Below, piece after piece: positions 41,806 through 51,332 of a stretch of DNA of 64,000 nt (positions are counted from its first letter, which is position 1; each line of letters begins with the position of its first letter). A program made the translations under genes and the position numbers. The DNA comes from JAJZAM01 sp027391075 (GTDB lineage: Bacteria; Actinomycetota; Acidimicrobiia; Acidimicrobiales; Palsa-688). Location of the stretch: positions 1-64,000 of the forward strand of contig DAHYHI010000087.1 of assembly GCA_027391075.1 (NCBI GenBank), in the 5' to 3' direction. The notes below the pieces were generated by a model. The model did no database searches. It saw only the letters and a program-made list of their open reading frames with translations, and was not told the origin of the DNA.

Positions 41806-43208
41806 TTCGCAACTCCCTGCAGTGCTAGGCGCAGCGCCTCCCCGTCGGTCGCGACGACCTCTACTGGCCTCGGTAACTCTGCAACGCTGATCCCGTCCAA
41901 GAACACCCCGGCCGATAGGCACACGTCGGGAAGCAGGTAGCGCCGTCCCGGCGGAGAGCCGCTAAGGGCCCTGGCGACGTCAACTCCTGTCAGCAGGCCC
42001 GCAACGGCGATGTTGCCGCCGAAGTAGCTATTTGGGACGGCGATAACCTGCGCGTCTGGACGTACGGAGGCGACCAACGCTTCGAGCAGCCCGGCGGCGT
42101 ACTCGCCGGTGATGACGCTCACCGGCGCTTGCGGCGCGTCGCCGCCCGATGCGGACAACGCTCGCGCAGGCCGGATCGCCACAGCCACACCCGAAGCAGC
42201 CGACTGGGTCCTAGGAGCCCTGTAGCCGCTCGCCGGGGCTCCGTCCACCGAGGCGAAGAAGCCGCCCGGACGCGGACCGTCGACCCCGGCCATCCCGAAA
42301 AAGCGAGCCTCGAAGAGCCGGACGAGACCGACCCCGTTCTCGTGCTGGGCGACGTCACCGTATGCCTCCAGGGGCGGCAGGTTACGTCCCGCTTGGAGGT
42401 AGAACTCGTCCGAGGCGTAAACCATCGAATGACCTACCGCGCTCTCGAAGTAACCCTGCCAATCCTCGACCGTGTCGACGACAGCACCGGCCTCGGCGGG
42501 GCTGTGAGCCCGCATCGACTGCTCGACATTCCATCGACTTACGCCGAGAGGAACGCACGCCACGCTGGCCATCTCCGGGTATAGGTCCATTATGTCAGCG
42601 AATGTGGATTCGAGGACCGCGCCGTCGTTGACACCCGGGCAGACAACCACCTGACCGTGGACCGAAACGCCGTTGTCCAGCAGCGCCCGAAGCCAGCGAA
42701 GGCTCGTCGCTCCCCGACGGTTACGTAGCATCGATGCCCTCACGTCGGGGTCGGTGGCATGGATGCTCACCCAAAGCGGGGAGAGACCCTGCTCGACCAC
42801 GCGCTCCAAGTCGAGCTCGTTGAACCGGGTGAGTGTGGTGAAGTTTCCATACAGAAACGACAGGCGGTAATCGTCGTCTCGAACGTAGAGACTCTTGCGC
42901 ATTCCCTTGGGAAGCTGGTGGATGAAGCAGAACGCGCAGTGGTTGTCGCAGGTCCGCACCCGGTCGAACAGCGCCGAGTCGACCTGCATGCCAAGCGGCT
43001 CGCCTGCGTCGCGTTCGATGTTGACGGACATCTCTACGCCTCCCCTTCGCAGTTCTATCTCGAAGGCCTCCTGGTCGGCCAGAAGCTGGTACTCGATGAC
43101 GTCGCGCGGCACCTGCCCGTCCATCGACACGATCTGATCGCCGGGAACGAGGCCGGCTCTCGCAGCGGGCGACCCAGGGTTTACCGCGACCACGGCAGGC
43201 AGAGACAT
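41802..43208 (-). CDS. DUF512 radical-SAM-like protein with PDZ domain
   Basis: A 468-residue protein. A short PDZ-like region at the N-terminus (VVAVNPGSPAARAGLVPGDQ) is followed by a radical SAM core with the cysteine triad in CDNHCAFCFIHQLPKGMR and by the DUF512 domain. The family is widely co-located with der and is of unknown function. The ATG at 43208 is 25 bases from the divergent ispH gene, leaving little room for two separate promoters. Confidence 0.88.
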   Translation of the reverse strand: MSLPAVVAVNPGSPAARAGLVPGDQIVSMDGQVPRDVIEYQLLADQEAFEIELRRGGVEMSVNIERDAGEPLGMQVDSALFDRVRTCDNHCAFCFIHQLPKGMRKSLYVRDDDYRLSFLYGNFTTLTRFNELDLERVVEQGLSPLWVSIHATDPDVRASMLRNRRGATSLRWLRALLDNGVSVHGQVVVCPGVNDGAVLESTFADIMDLYPEMASVACVPLGVSRWNVEQSMRAHSPAEAGAVVDTVEDWQGYFESAVGHSMVYASDEFYLQAGRNLPPLEAYGDVAQHENGVGLVRLFEARFFGMAGVDGPRPGGFFASVDGAPASGYRAPRTQSAASGVAVAIRPARALSASGGDAPQAPVSVITGEYAAGLLEALVASVRPDAQVIAVPNSYFGGNIAVAGLLTGVDVARALSGSPPGRRYLLPDVCLSAGVFLDGISVAELPRPVEVVATDGEALRLALQGVAK

Positions 43209-43233
43209 AGCCCAAACACGGTACTCTGCGCTG

Positions 43234-44277
43234 GTGGAGAGAGTTGAGCGGGTGCTTCTGGCCTGGCCGAGAGGGTTCTGCGCAGGCGTCGAAATGGCAA
43301 TCAAGTCGCTTGCGTGGATGACGACGCTCTTCGAGCCGCCCGTCTACTGCTTTCACGAGATCGTCCACAACGACCTCGTCGTCGAGCGTTTCAAGGCCGC
43401 CGGCGTCCGCTTCGTGGAGAGCCTCGACGACGTGCCGCCCGGCGCCCCGCTGATGCTTTCAGCCCACGGGTCGCCCCCCGACTTGGTCGAAGCCGCCCGC
43501 CAACGCGGGGGCGTCGTAGTTAACGCCGTGTGTCCCCTGGTAAAGAAAGTGCACCACGAGGTCAAAGTGCGCGCATCTAAGGGCTACAGCATCGTCTACG
43601 TGGGGCACGAAGGCCATCAGGAGGCTGTTGGCACCGAGGCGGTAGCTCCCCAGGCCGTGAGACGCATAGAGAGCGTGGAGGAGCTTGCGGCTCTGCCCGA
43701 CCCGGACGGGCAGGTGGCGTTCCTCGCTCAGACCACGCTGGCTTTAGACGAGTGGAAGGCCATCGCCGACGCTGCGAAGCGGCGATGGCCGGATCTTTGG
43801 ATGCCAGGTACTTCGGATCTGTGTTTCGCCACAACTAACCGCCAGGCTGCCCTGAAGGCGATCGCCGGTCGCTGCGACGCCATCGTGGTCGTCGGATCAC
43901 GCACGTCTTCGAACACGCTGGCTCTGGTACGCACAGCTGAGAGCGCCGGATGCCCGACAGTGTTGCGTGTCGACGACCCCTCCGAGTTACCTGACAGCTT
44001 GCAGGGAACCGTCGGCGTGATCGCCGGGGCTTCCGCGCCCGAGGAGGTGGTGGAGGCGATAGTCGCACGTCTCGACCCTCGCGAAGGCACCGAGGAGGTG
44101 CGCGACACCGACGAAGACGAGTACTTCCCCCTGCCACGCGAACTTCGCGAAGGCTTACGTCGACTGGGAGCGCTCAGCGCTCTCGCCGGCCTCGCCCCTG
44201 ACGCCACCTCGCTGGCCGGCGTCGACGACAGGGCCATGTCCGCAGCGACGGCCCTCGCCAGACTGTCCGCCGGCTAG
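43234..44277 (+). CDS. ispH: 4-hydroxy-3-methylbut-2-enyl diphosphate reductase
   Basis: A 347-residue [4Fe-4S] enzyme that makes IPP and DMAPP in the last step of the MEP pathway. The first cluster cysteine is in AWPRGFCAGVEMAI; others are in VVNAVCPLVKKVH and SDLCFATTNRQ. HEIVHN and QTTLALDE are family motifs. The start is GTG at 43234; an in-frame GTG at 43252 would remove six residues. The C-terminal extension after residue 290 is acidic and variable. Confidence 0.94.
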   Translation: MERVERVLLAWPRGFCAGVEMAIKSLAWMTTLFEPPVYCFHEIVHNDLVVERFKAAGVRFVESLDDVPPGAPLMLSAHGSPPDLVEAARQRGGVVVNAVCPLVKKVHHEVKVRASKGYSIVYVGHEGHQEAVGTEAVAPQAVRRIESVEELAALPDPDGQVAFLAQTTLALDEWKAIADAAKRRWPDLWMPGTSDLCFATTNRQAALKAIAGRCDAIVVVGSRTSSNTLALVRTAESAGCPTVLRVDDPSELPDSLQGTVGVIAGASAPEEVVEAIVARLDPREGTEEVRDTDEDEYFPLPRELREGLRRLGALSALAGLAPDATSLAGVDDRAMSAATALARLSAG

Positions 44278-44332
44278 GCCCAGCCGATCACGTCTATCCG
44301 GGTCGAGGACCGCCGTAGGAGTCGGCTAGATC

Positions 44333-44989
44333 TCACCCTCGGCCGGAGCGGATGAGCGCCTCGTCGAAGCACTCTTGAAGGCGTTCGGCGAGCTGCGCTG
44401 TCAGTTCTGATACGGCGCGCCGCGATACGCGTCCGGATGCTCCGGCCGGCGGCGGGAAGATGGGATCTCCTACCACCATCACGACTTTCACCGGGTGCAC
44501 GGTGCGGCTTCCTTTGGGCATCGCCCATTCACTCCCGCCGATACCAACAGGTACGATCGGAACCCCGGCCCGTGCCGCCACGAACGCCGCGCCCTCGAAA
44601 AGCGGGTGCAAGCGAAGCCCGCTGCGGCGCGTGCCTTCGGGGAACAGCACCACCGGCTCCCCGGAGCGCAAAGCATCTTCGCTTGAGCGCAGAGCTTCAC
44701 GGTCCGGTGCGCCGCGGTGGACTGGGAACGCTCCGAGGGAGCTGAAGAGCGCTCCCGTCCAGCGGTACTTCCACAGGCTGTCCTTGCCCATGAAGCGGAT
44801 ACGACGGTGCGTGAGGCATCCCGCGAGGAGAGTGTCGACGTTGGAACGATGAACCGGGGCTATGACGTAAGCGCCACTGGCCGGCAGCTTCTCTTTGCCG
44901 ACCACCTGAACGCGCCAGACAAGCCGGCAGACGACCTCGACGACGCCGCGAGCGAATGCGTACCAGGCCAGTTCGACCTTATGCTTCAT
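44333..44989 (-). CDS. 1-acyl-glycerol-3-phosphate acyltransferase (PlsC-like)
   Basis: A 218-residue acyltransferase. Motif I is HRSNVD (H-x4-D) and motif III FPEGTRR, with an N-terminal hydrophobic stretch. It acylates lysophosphatidate or a similar acceptor at the membrane. It overlaps the end of cmk by 11 bases. This position, between cmk and der, is shared by several actinobacteria. Confidence 0.88.
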   Translation of the reverse strand: MKHKVELAWYAFARGVVEVVCRLVWRVQVVGKEKLPASGAYVIAPVHRSNVDTLLAGCLTHRRIRFMGKDSLWKYRWTGALFSSLGAFPVHRGAPDREALRSSEDALRSGEPVVLFPEGTRRSGLRLHPLFEGAAFVAARAGVPIVPVGIGGSEWAMPKGSRTVHPVKVVMVVGDPIFPPPAGASGRVSRRAVSELTAQLAERLQECFDEALIRSGRG

Positions 44990-45647
44990 CTGGCTCTCCC
45001 CATATCGCTGCGGCGATCTCGAGGACCTTCTCCACGACGTTCTCGCTGGTGAGGGCCGTGGTGTCTATGACGACGGCGTCCCGGGCTGCGGCTAACGGCG
45101 AAGCCGCCCGGGTCGAGTCCGCTCGGTCGCGCCGGACCATGTCGGCTGCGACCTCGTTGTACTCCCTGTCCAGCATCTCCCTGCTGCGCCGCTCCGCGCG
45201 TGCCGTCTCGCTTGCAGTGAGGAACACTTTCACCTCGGCGGCGGGGAACACAACCGTAGCTATGTCACGTCCCTCCATCACCACGCCGGTTCTGCCGGCC
45301 GCCCACTCGCGCTGGCGGAGGACCATCTCCGAGCGCACCTGTGGGTGCGCTGCGACAGCCGACACTGCACGCGTCACCTCCGGACCTCTTATTTCTATGG
45401 TCGCGTCGGCCCCGTTGACCAGCACCCGGTCGGTGACCTCAAGCTGCATCTGTCTGGCGATCTCGCCGATCCTGACGGCGTCGTGTGGGTCCACTCCCCG
45501 CCGGATCGCCTCGAAGGCGACCGCCCTGTACATTGCTCCGGTGTCGAGGTAGTCGAAACCCAGCCGGGCTGCGACAGCCCGCGCAACCGTAGACTTTCCC
45601 GAGCCCGCCGGGCCATCCAACGCGACTACTCTCAGCGCGCCCGGCAT
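44979..45647 (-). CDS. cmk: Cytidylate kinase
   Basis: A 222-residue nucleoside monophosphate kinase with P-loop ALDGPAGSGKSTVAR and the CMP-binding DYLDTGAMYRAV, plus the lid motif ARAERRSREM and DVVRRDRADSTR-like tail. It phosphorylates CMP and dCMP. The ATG at 45647 was chosen over ATG 45692 because it is closer to the P-loop as in homologues; it overlaps aroA by 16 bases. Confidence 0.93.
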   Translation of the reverse strand: MPGALRVVALDGPAGSGKSTVARAVAARLGFDYLDTGAMYRAVAFEAIRRGVDPHDAVRIGEIARQMQLEVTDRVLVNGADATIEIRGPEVTRAVSAVAAHPQVRSEMVLRQREWAAGRTGVVMEGRDIATVVFPAAEVKVFLTASETARAERRSREMLDREYNEVAADMVRRDRADSTRAASPLAAARDAVVIDTTALTSENVVEKVLEIAAAIWGEPDEA

Positions 45648-46918
45648 CTGGCCATGTCCTCCTCGAAACTCGGGTAGCTCGTCCGGACGCACTCCCAGCC
45701 TTGGATTGTGACCGGCTCCGACGCCGCCAGGCCCACCACGGCCATCGACATGGCAACCCGATGGTCGCCGACAGAGTCGACCGTCCCACCCCGGGCGGGC
45801 CGGCCAGACGAACCTTGCACCACCAGACCGTCGGGCATGCCTTCAGCTTCGAAGCCCACCGAGCGCAGCGCCCCAACCGTCGAGGACACCCGGTCGCTCT
45901 CCTTGTGACGCAACTCGGCAGCATCGGCGAACGTGGTGGTACCCGAAGCGACCGCCGCCGCCACCGCGAGCACCGGGATCTCATCGATCAGACCGGGCAC
46001 CTCGTCGCCTCCAACCGTCGTCGCTCGCAGCGGCCCGTAACTGGCGTGAAGATCCCCGACAGCGCTTTCGGAGTCGTAGTCGACGACCTCGACGTGAGCG
46101 CCCATGCGCCTCAGCACGTCGACGAACCCGGCACGTCCCGGGCCTAGGTAGACCTTCTCGACGGTGACCTCGCTGCCCGGCGTGACGCACGCCGCGACAA
46201 CCCAGAACGCCGCTTGTGACGGGTCGCCGGGCACGTGAAAGTCCCAGGGGTGCAACCTAGAAGGTCGGACCGTGACGTGGCCGCGCCCGACCACCACCTC
46301 CGCGCCCCACAGCGGCAGCATCTCCTCGGTGTGAGCCCTCGTCGGCTGGCCTTCGCGCACTGTCGTCTCTCCCTCCGCTGAGAGTCCCGCCAGGAGGACA
46401 GCCCCTTTCACTTGAGCGCTCGGGACTGGGACGGTGTAGTCGATACCGTGAAGGTCGCCTCCCCTCACGACCAGGGGAGGTAGCGTGGCCTGACACCTTG
46501 CGTCGAGCATGGCTCCCATCTCGCGCAGCGGTTCCACCACCCGGCCCATCGGACGTTTCGCTATGGACTCGTCGCCGACGAGGACGGTCAGCGCGTCCAT
46601 CGAAGCGGACCAACCCGACAGCAGGCGAATAGACGTCCCCGAGTTACCGACGTCTATGACCGTTTCCGCTTCACGTCGCCCTCCGCCGGTGACGTTCCAC
46701 GCGCCGGGAGCGCCCGCTGGTTGCACCGGCACCCCGAACGCCTCAAGCGCTCGGCGGGTGGCGGCTACGTCCAAGCCAGACGAAAGCCCGGTTATACGCG
46801 ACGTGCCGTGCGCCAAGCCGGCCATGAGGACGGCCCGGTGCGAGATCGACTTGTCGCCGGGCACCTGCATCACTCCCGACAGTGGCTTTCCGTGAGAGTC
46901 GACGGTCAGTGAGCTCAA
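45632..46918 (-). CDS. aroA: 3-phosphoshikimate 1-carboxyvinyltransferase (EPSP synthase)
   Basis: A 428-residue enzyme of the shikimate pathway. Signs are the substrate-binding PGDKSISHRAVLMAGLA, DVGNSGTSIRLL and EIPVLAVAAAVASG with DRVSSTVGALRS. It joins PEP to shikimate-3-phosphate. The TTG at 46918 overlaps the tyrA stop by four bases (TTGA) and gives the usual length. Together with tyrA it forms an aromatic amino-acid pair inserted in the cmk-rluB interval. Confidence 0.94.
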   Translation of the reverse strand: MSSLTVDSHGKPLSGVMQVPGDKSISHRAVLMAGLAHGTSRITGLSSGLDVAATRRALEAFGVPVQPAGAPGAWNVTGGGRREAETVIDVGNSGTSIRLLSGWSASMDALTVLVGDESIAKRPMGRVVEPLREMGAMLDARCQATLPPLVVRGGDLHGIDYTVPVPSAQVKGAVLLAGLSAEGETTVREGQPTRAHTEEMLPLWGAEVVVGRGHVTVRPSRLHPWDFHVPGDPSQAAFWVVAACVTPGSEVTVEKVYLGPGRAGFVDVLRRMGAHVEVVDYDSESAVGDLHASYGPLRATTVGGDEVPGLIDEIPVLAVAAAVASGTTTFADAAELRHKESDRVSSTVGALRSVGFEAEGMPDGLVVQGSSGRPARGGTVDSVGDHRVAMSMAVVGLAASEPVTIQGWECVRTSYPSFEEDMARCRAR

Positions 46919-48015
46919 GCTCCGACCTGCCTGTAGGAACACTGGAACCCTCTCGACGCCAGCGCCACACGAACCGAGTCGAGGGGGAGGCTGTCTATCA
47001 CCATGACAAGGACCCCTCGGTCGCCTTCCGCGCTGTGGGCTATCTCCAAATCCCAGATGTTGACTCCCATCTCGCCGAGCAGCGTCGTGACCTCGGCGAG
47101 CACCCCGGGACGGTCCGAAACGACGACCCGCACCTCTACGAGCCTCTCGGACTGCACCACACGACCGGGAAGATTCACCCTGGCCTCGCGTGCTGATTCG
47201 AGCATCTCGACCAGTCCCGAGCGATTCCCGCCTGCGACGAGATCCCTTACGCGCCCGAGGGAATCTCGCAGGCGGTCGATCACCTCAAGGATTGCATCTT
47301 GGTTCTCGGCGCAGATATCGGGCCAGATCGCCGAACCGCCGGCCGCTATTCGGGTCATATCCCGGAAGCCTCCAGCAGCGAGGCGCAGAAGCGTGGAGTG
47401 CTCGTCGGCTGAGACAGCGGCAAGGTTCATAAGCGTCGCCGCTGTCAGGTGAGGCACGTGGGAGACCATCGCAACCAGTTGGTCGTGACGCCAGGGGTCT
47501 AACTCCACGACGCTAGCCCCTAGGGAAGCAATGACGGCACGCACGGCAGCAAACGCCACCGGGTCCGTGCCGGACCCGGGCGTCAGCACCCAAGTGGCTC
47601 CGACGAACATGCCCGCGTCGGACCCGTCAACGCCCTCCTGCTCGGAGCCCGCCATGGGGTGGCCTCCGACGAAGCGGGGGCAGGCGACCTTCTCGGCTAT
47701 CACCCGCTTCACACTCGCTACGTCGGTGACCACGGCCGTTGGGTAGGCGTCGAGCGCGTCGAGCGCGACGTCAGGTACCGACGACGGGGGCACAGCCACG
47801 AAGACGATCTCTGCGTTCGCGTCGCTCCCGGCACTATCGGCTGATCCGATCTCCACGGCCCTGGCCGTCCGAGCTTCGTCTACGTCGGACATGGTCACGT
47901 GCCACCCGCTGGCGCGCAGACCCGCGCCGATCGAACCGCCGATCAGGCCTGCTCCTATCACCTGCGCAAACTTCGGGGTGTGCTCGCCGTCGGCCACGGC
48001 GCCGAAGGATACCAC
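46915..48015 (-). CDS. tyrA: Prephenate dehydrogenase with C-terminal ACT domain
   Basis: A 366-residue protein. The NAD(P)-binding motif is GAGLIGGSIGAGLRASG, and the catalytic region includes GGHPMAGSEQEGVDG and VSHVPHLTAATL. The last 80 residues resemble an ACT regulatory domain (VVVSDRPGVLAEVTTLLGEM). It makes 4-hydroxyphenylpyruvate (or arogenate to tyrosine). GTG at 48015 overlaps the rluB stop by one base; an internal GTG nearby is an alternative start. Confidence 0.9.
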   Translation of the reverse strand: MVSFGAVADGEHTPKFAQVIGAGLIGGSIGAGLRASGWHVTMSDVDEARTARAVEIGSADSAGSDANAEIVFVAVPPSSVPDVALDALDAYPTAVVTDVASVKRVIAEKVACPRFVGGHPMAGSEQEGVDGSDAGMFVGATWVLTPGSGTDPVAFAAVRAVIASLGASVVELDPWRHDQLVAMVSHVPHLTAATLMNLAAVSADEHSTLLRLAAGGFRDMTRIAAGGSAIWPDICAENQDAILEVIDRLRDSLGRVRDLVAGGNRSGLVEMLESAREARVNLPGRVVQSERLVEVRVVVSDRPGVLAEVTTLLGEMGVNIWDLEIAHSAEGDRGVLVMVIDSLPLDSVRVALASRGFQCSYRQVGA

Positions 48016-48842
48016 TACCAGTCCGTCCCCGAGCCGGCGTGGTGTGCTCCCAGCGGCTCGCCAGGCTGCGATCCGAGAGGACCGGCTCCACCGGCTCCCG
48101 CTGCCCGTTCGAGCTTTCTGACCTCCTCCTGGGACAGCAGTCGGTGAGCACCCGGAGCGAGACCCGCAAGCCTGACTGGCCCTATCCGGGTTCGGACGAG
48201 CTGCCTGACAGGGTGTCCAACCGCTTCGGCCATCCGGCGGATCTGGCGGTTACGGCCCTCGTGGATGGTGACCTTGAGCAGGTCCGCCTCGACCAGGGCC
48301 ACTTTTGCCGGGGCTGTCCTCCTGCCGTCCAGGTCGATGCCTTCTCTCATCCGGCGGATCGCTCCCGCCTTGGGATGGCCCTGAACTCGCACCAGGTACT
48401 CCTTGTCGACGCCCTTCGAGGGGTGCGTCAACGAGTAGGCCAAGCCCCCGTCGTTGCACAAGAACATAAGGCCCTCACTGTCGGCGTCGAGGCGCCCCAC
48501 TGGGAAGACCCTCGGATCGGACGGTACGAGTCCCACGACGGTCGGACGCCCGGCGGGGTCGGCGGCGGTGCTCAGCACCCCGGCCGGCTTGTTCAGGGCG
48601 TAGTAGACCAGCCCGGGTTCGGTGGCTATTCGGACCCCGTCGACGCTGACCGTGTCTGCTCGCGGATCGACCCGCCTTCCCAGTTGCGCCGTCACACCGT
48701 TGACCTGGACTCTGCCTTCGGCTATCAGCTCTTCGCAACGCCGCCGGCTGGCTATTCCAGCGGCGGCAAGAACCTTTTGGAGCCGCTCCCCCTGAGGGCC
48801 GCCACCGGATTCGCTGTTAGAGGCTGGGCTCGGTGACGTCAC
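48015..48842 (-). CDS. rluB: 23S rRNA pseudouridine synthase, RluB/RsuA family
   Basis: A 275-residue protein with an N-terminal S4 domain (LQKVLAAAGIASRRRCEELI) and the RsuA-type catalytic core (GRLDADSEGLMFLCNDG, with the catalytic Asp in GRLDADSEG). The motif EGRNRQIRRMAEAVG is also diagnostic. The GTG at 48842 was chosen, which overlaps scpB by 26 bases. The Ser/Pro-rich head before the S4 domain is not conserved. Confidence 0.92.
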   Translation of the reverse strand: MTSPSPASNSESGGGPQGERLQKVLAAAGIASRRRCEELIAEGRVQVNGVTAQLGRRVDPRADTVSVDGVRIATEPGLVYYALNKPAGVLSTAADPAGRPTVVGLVPSDPRVFPVGRLDADSEGLMFLCNDGGLAYSLTHPSKGVDKEYLVRVQGHPKAGAIRRMREGIDLDGRRTAPAKVALVEADLLKVTIHEGRNRQIRRMAEAVGHPVRQLVRTRIGPVRLAGLAPGAHRLLSQEEVRKLERAAGAGGAGPLGSQPGEPLGAHHAGSGTDW

Positions 48843-49440
48843 TGTCGGGTTCGCCTCCACCTCTGAGATCCACCTTGGGTGCCGAATCCGCAAGAAGGCT
48901 CCGTTCTAAAGAGTCCATGATCTCGGGTCCCGGAACGAAGTCGGCGAGCGGAGGTAACTCCTCGATGCTGAACAGCCCAAGTCTCTCCAGAAACAGGGTT
49001 GTCGTGCCGAACAGAGCCGCCTGGCCCGGGCCGTCGTCGCGCGCAACTTCGCTGATCAAGCCGCGCGCCGCCAAGGTTCGCATGACCGCGTCCGCGTTTA
49101 CCCCTCGTATCGCCGCCACCTGGGCTCTCGACACAGGCTGTTTGTACGCGACTATGGCGAGCGCTTCCAACGCCGCCGCTGACAGACGTGCGTTCTGGCC
49201 GTCCACCACGAAGCGCTCGACGTAAGCAGCCATCTCCGGCCGGGACTGGAACTGGTACCCGCCAGCTACTTTGACCAGCTCGAAGCCCCGATTCTCCCGG
49301 CGGTACGACTCCGCGAGCTCGTGGCAGAGCACCTCCACGTGCGACGGGGTAATCTCCAACAGCTGAGCGAGCAGCCCCGCACCGACGGGCTCCTCGGCGA
49401 CCATGACTATCGCCTCTATCGCTTTGGAGTCCTCTGTCAC
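48817..49440 (-). CDS. scpB: Segregation and condensation protein B
   Basis: A 207-residue ScpB with two winged helices (VEPVGAGLLAQLLE-like and ALEALAIVAYKQPVSRAQVA). It joins ScpA and SMC in the condensin complex. It begins nine bases after the scpA stop. Confidence 0.92.
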   Translation of the reverse strand: MTEDSKAIEAIVMVAEEPVGAGLLAQLLEITPSHVEVLCHELAESYRRENRGFELVKVAGGYQFQSRPEMAAYVERFVVDGQNARLSAAALEALAIVAYKQPVSRAQVAAIRGVNADAVMRTLAARGLISEVARDDGPGQAALFGTTTLFLERLGLFSIEELPPLADFVPGPEIMDSLERSLLADSAPKVDLRGGGEPDSDVTEPSL

Positions 49441-49449
49441 CGTCGCATC

Positions 49450-50235
49450 CTAACCTTCGTAGTCCTCGACGACCACCGGGTCGCGGGCAGCGCCGTCGCG
49501 GTTCCCGCCGAGCCAGATCACCTCCAAAGTCCCGAAGCTCGTCGCCTGCTCGAGGTCTACGCAGCCCTGTTTGTACAGCTCTAGCACAGCTAAGAAGCAC
49601 ACGATCACTTCGAGGCGCTCCCGAACACCCACTACTAGATCGGCGAAGCACACCCTCCGGCGCGCGGGAAGGGTGACGACGAGTCCTGCGACCGCGTCTG
49701 CGACGCTGACACGTACCGGTGCGACGTGGGTCAACTCCACCTTGACTGCAGGCTTGGGCTCTAAAGCTCGCTGCATCACGTTGCGCAGCCGCTCCGGGGT
49801 GACACCAGCCATCACGTCGGGGCGCGCCGCGTGGTAGAGCTCACCGGGGCCGACACGGCGCGGCCACGAGCGCGACGCGTTGTCGATGCGACGCTCAAGT
49901 TCGCGCGAAGCGTCCTTGAAGGTTTTGCATTCGAGCAGCCGCGCCACGAGGAGGTCTCTCTCCTCCCACAGGGCGAACTCCTCTTCGGCCTCGACGCTCT
50001 CCCTGCCCGGCAGGAGACGGCGTGTCTTGAGCTCAAGGAGTACCGCTGCTATCAGGAGGAACTCGGTGGCGGTCTCCAAGTCGAGGCCATCGCTGAACTC
50101 TGCAAGCGTCGCCACGTACCCGTCGACGATATCGGCGAGGGACACCTCCCAAAGCTCAACCTTGTCGGAGCTGATCAAGTGCAGCAGAAGATCGAAGGGC
50201 CCTTCGAATACGGGCGTGCTAACCGTATAGGGCAT
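49450..50235 (-). CDS. scpA: Segregation and condensation protein A
   Basis: A 261-residue kleisin. The N-terminal block FEGPFDLLLHLISSDKVELW with DIVDGYVATL and the block EFLLIAAVLLELKTRRLLPG are family-typical; the C-terminal winged helix would contact SMC. It is transcribed away from trpS with a 46-base gap. The xerD and parA genes that lie near scpA in Mycobacterium are absent. Confidence 0.93.
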   Translation of the reverse strand: MPYTVSTPVFEGPFDLLLHLISSDKVELWEVSLADIVDGYVATLAEFSDGLDLETATEFLLIAAVLLELKTRRLLPGRESVEAEEEFALWEERDLLVARLLECKTFKDASRELERRIDNASRSWPRRVGPGELYHAARPDVMAGVTPERLRNVMQRALEPKPAVKVELTHVAPVRVSVADAVAGLVVTLPARRRVCFADLVVGVRERLEVIVCFLAVLELYKQGCVDLEQATSFGTLEVIWLGGNRDGAARDPVVVEDYEG

Positions 50236-50281
50236 GCGCCAATCCTATTGGAACTGTTCCGGTGGAACGTGGAACTAGCCT

Positions 50282-51304
50282 ATGCGGGTGCTCAGCTCAG
50301 CTAATCCGAAGCCGCCGAGGGTCCTCTCAGGCATACAGCCGACAGGTGAACCGCACCTGGGAAACCTGCTCGGCGCTATCCGCTATTGGGTGGAAGACCA
50401 GGCTCTGGGAGACTGCTACTACTGCGTGGTGGACCTGCACGGCCTAACCGTGCCCGGCGATCCCGCCGAGCGCCGCCAGGGATCACTGACGATGGCTACC
50501 CTGCTTCTCGCTGCGGGGTTGGACCCCGAGTCGTGCACGCTGTTCTTGCAAAGCCACGTTCCAGCACACTCCCAGCTCGCGTGGGTAATGGAATGCACCG
50601 CCAGCTTCGGAGAGCTCTCCCGAATGACCCAGTTCAAGGACAAGACGGCCAAGGGCGGTGAGCAGTTGGCCAGGGTCGGACTTTTCACCTACCCGTGCCT
50701 CATGGCGGCCGACATCCTCGCCTACGACGCCGACAGAGTCCCTGTCGGCGAGGACCAGCGCCAGCACCTCGAACTGACCCGCGACTTGGCGCAGCGTTTC
50801 AACGCTGCCTACGGTCCGACTTTCGTCGTTCCGCAAGCGGCGATACCCCGCCCTGGCAGGGGCGCCCGGATAATGAACCTCGCCGACCCGACTCGCAAGA
50901 TGTCCAAGACCACCGACCTGCCGGCGGGCGTGGTGGGCCTCTTCGACGAACCTGCCGTCATAGAACGCAAGGTCAAGCGTGCGGTCACCGACACCGACAG
51001 CGGACCCGGCTCGGTGCGCTACGACCGCGAGACCAAGCCCGGAGTGTCCAACCTGCTTGAGCTGCTCGGAACTCTACGAGGTGAGGACCCCGACCGCGTC
51101 GCCGAAGGGTACTCCCGCTACGGGGACTTGAAAGCGGACGTGGCCCGGGCGGTCCTCGACGCCGTCGAGCCGATCCAGCGGCGCTTCAAGGAGCTCACCG
51201 CAGAGCGAGACTACGTTTCCGACGTACTGGCCACCGGCGCCAGACGGGCCAACGAGGTGGCTTCCGCTACGCTGCAGCGGGCCTACAGTGCTGTCGGACT
51301 GTGA
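50282..51304 (+). CDS. trpS: Tryptophanyl-tRNA synthetase
   Basis: A 340-residue class I synthetase with the signature HIGH-equivalent PTGEPHLGNLLGA and KMSKT in ADPTRKMSKTTDLP. It charges tRNA-Trp. It is the only plus-strand gene between scpA and the DksA-like gene and is convergent with the latter. Confidence 0.95.
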   Translation: MRVLSSANPKPPRVLSGIQPTGEPHLGNLLGAIRYWVEDQALGDCYYCVVDLHGLTVPGDPAERRQGSLTMATLLLAAGLDPESCTLFLQSHVPAHSQLAWVMECTASFGELSRMTQFKDKTAKGGEQLARVGLFTYPCLMAADILAYDADRVPVGEDQRQHLELTRDLAQRFNAAYGPTFVVPQAAIPRPGRGARIMNLADPTRKMSKTTDLPAGVVGLFDEPAVIERKVKRAVTDTDSGPGSVRYDRETKPGVSNLLELLGTLRGEDPDRVAEGYSRYGDLKADVARAVLDAVEPIQRRFKELTAERDYVSDVLATGARRANEVASATLQRAYSAVGL

Positions 51305-51332
51305 AAGTTCGGACTGTGAAAGTAAAGTCCCT

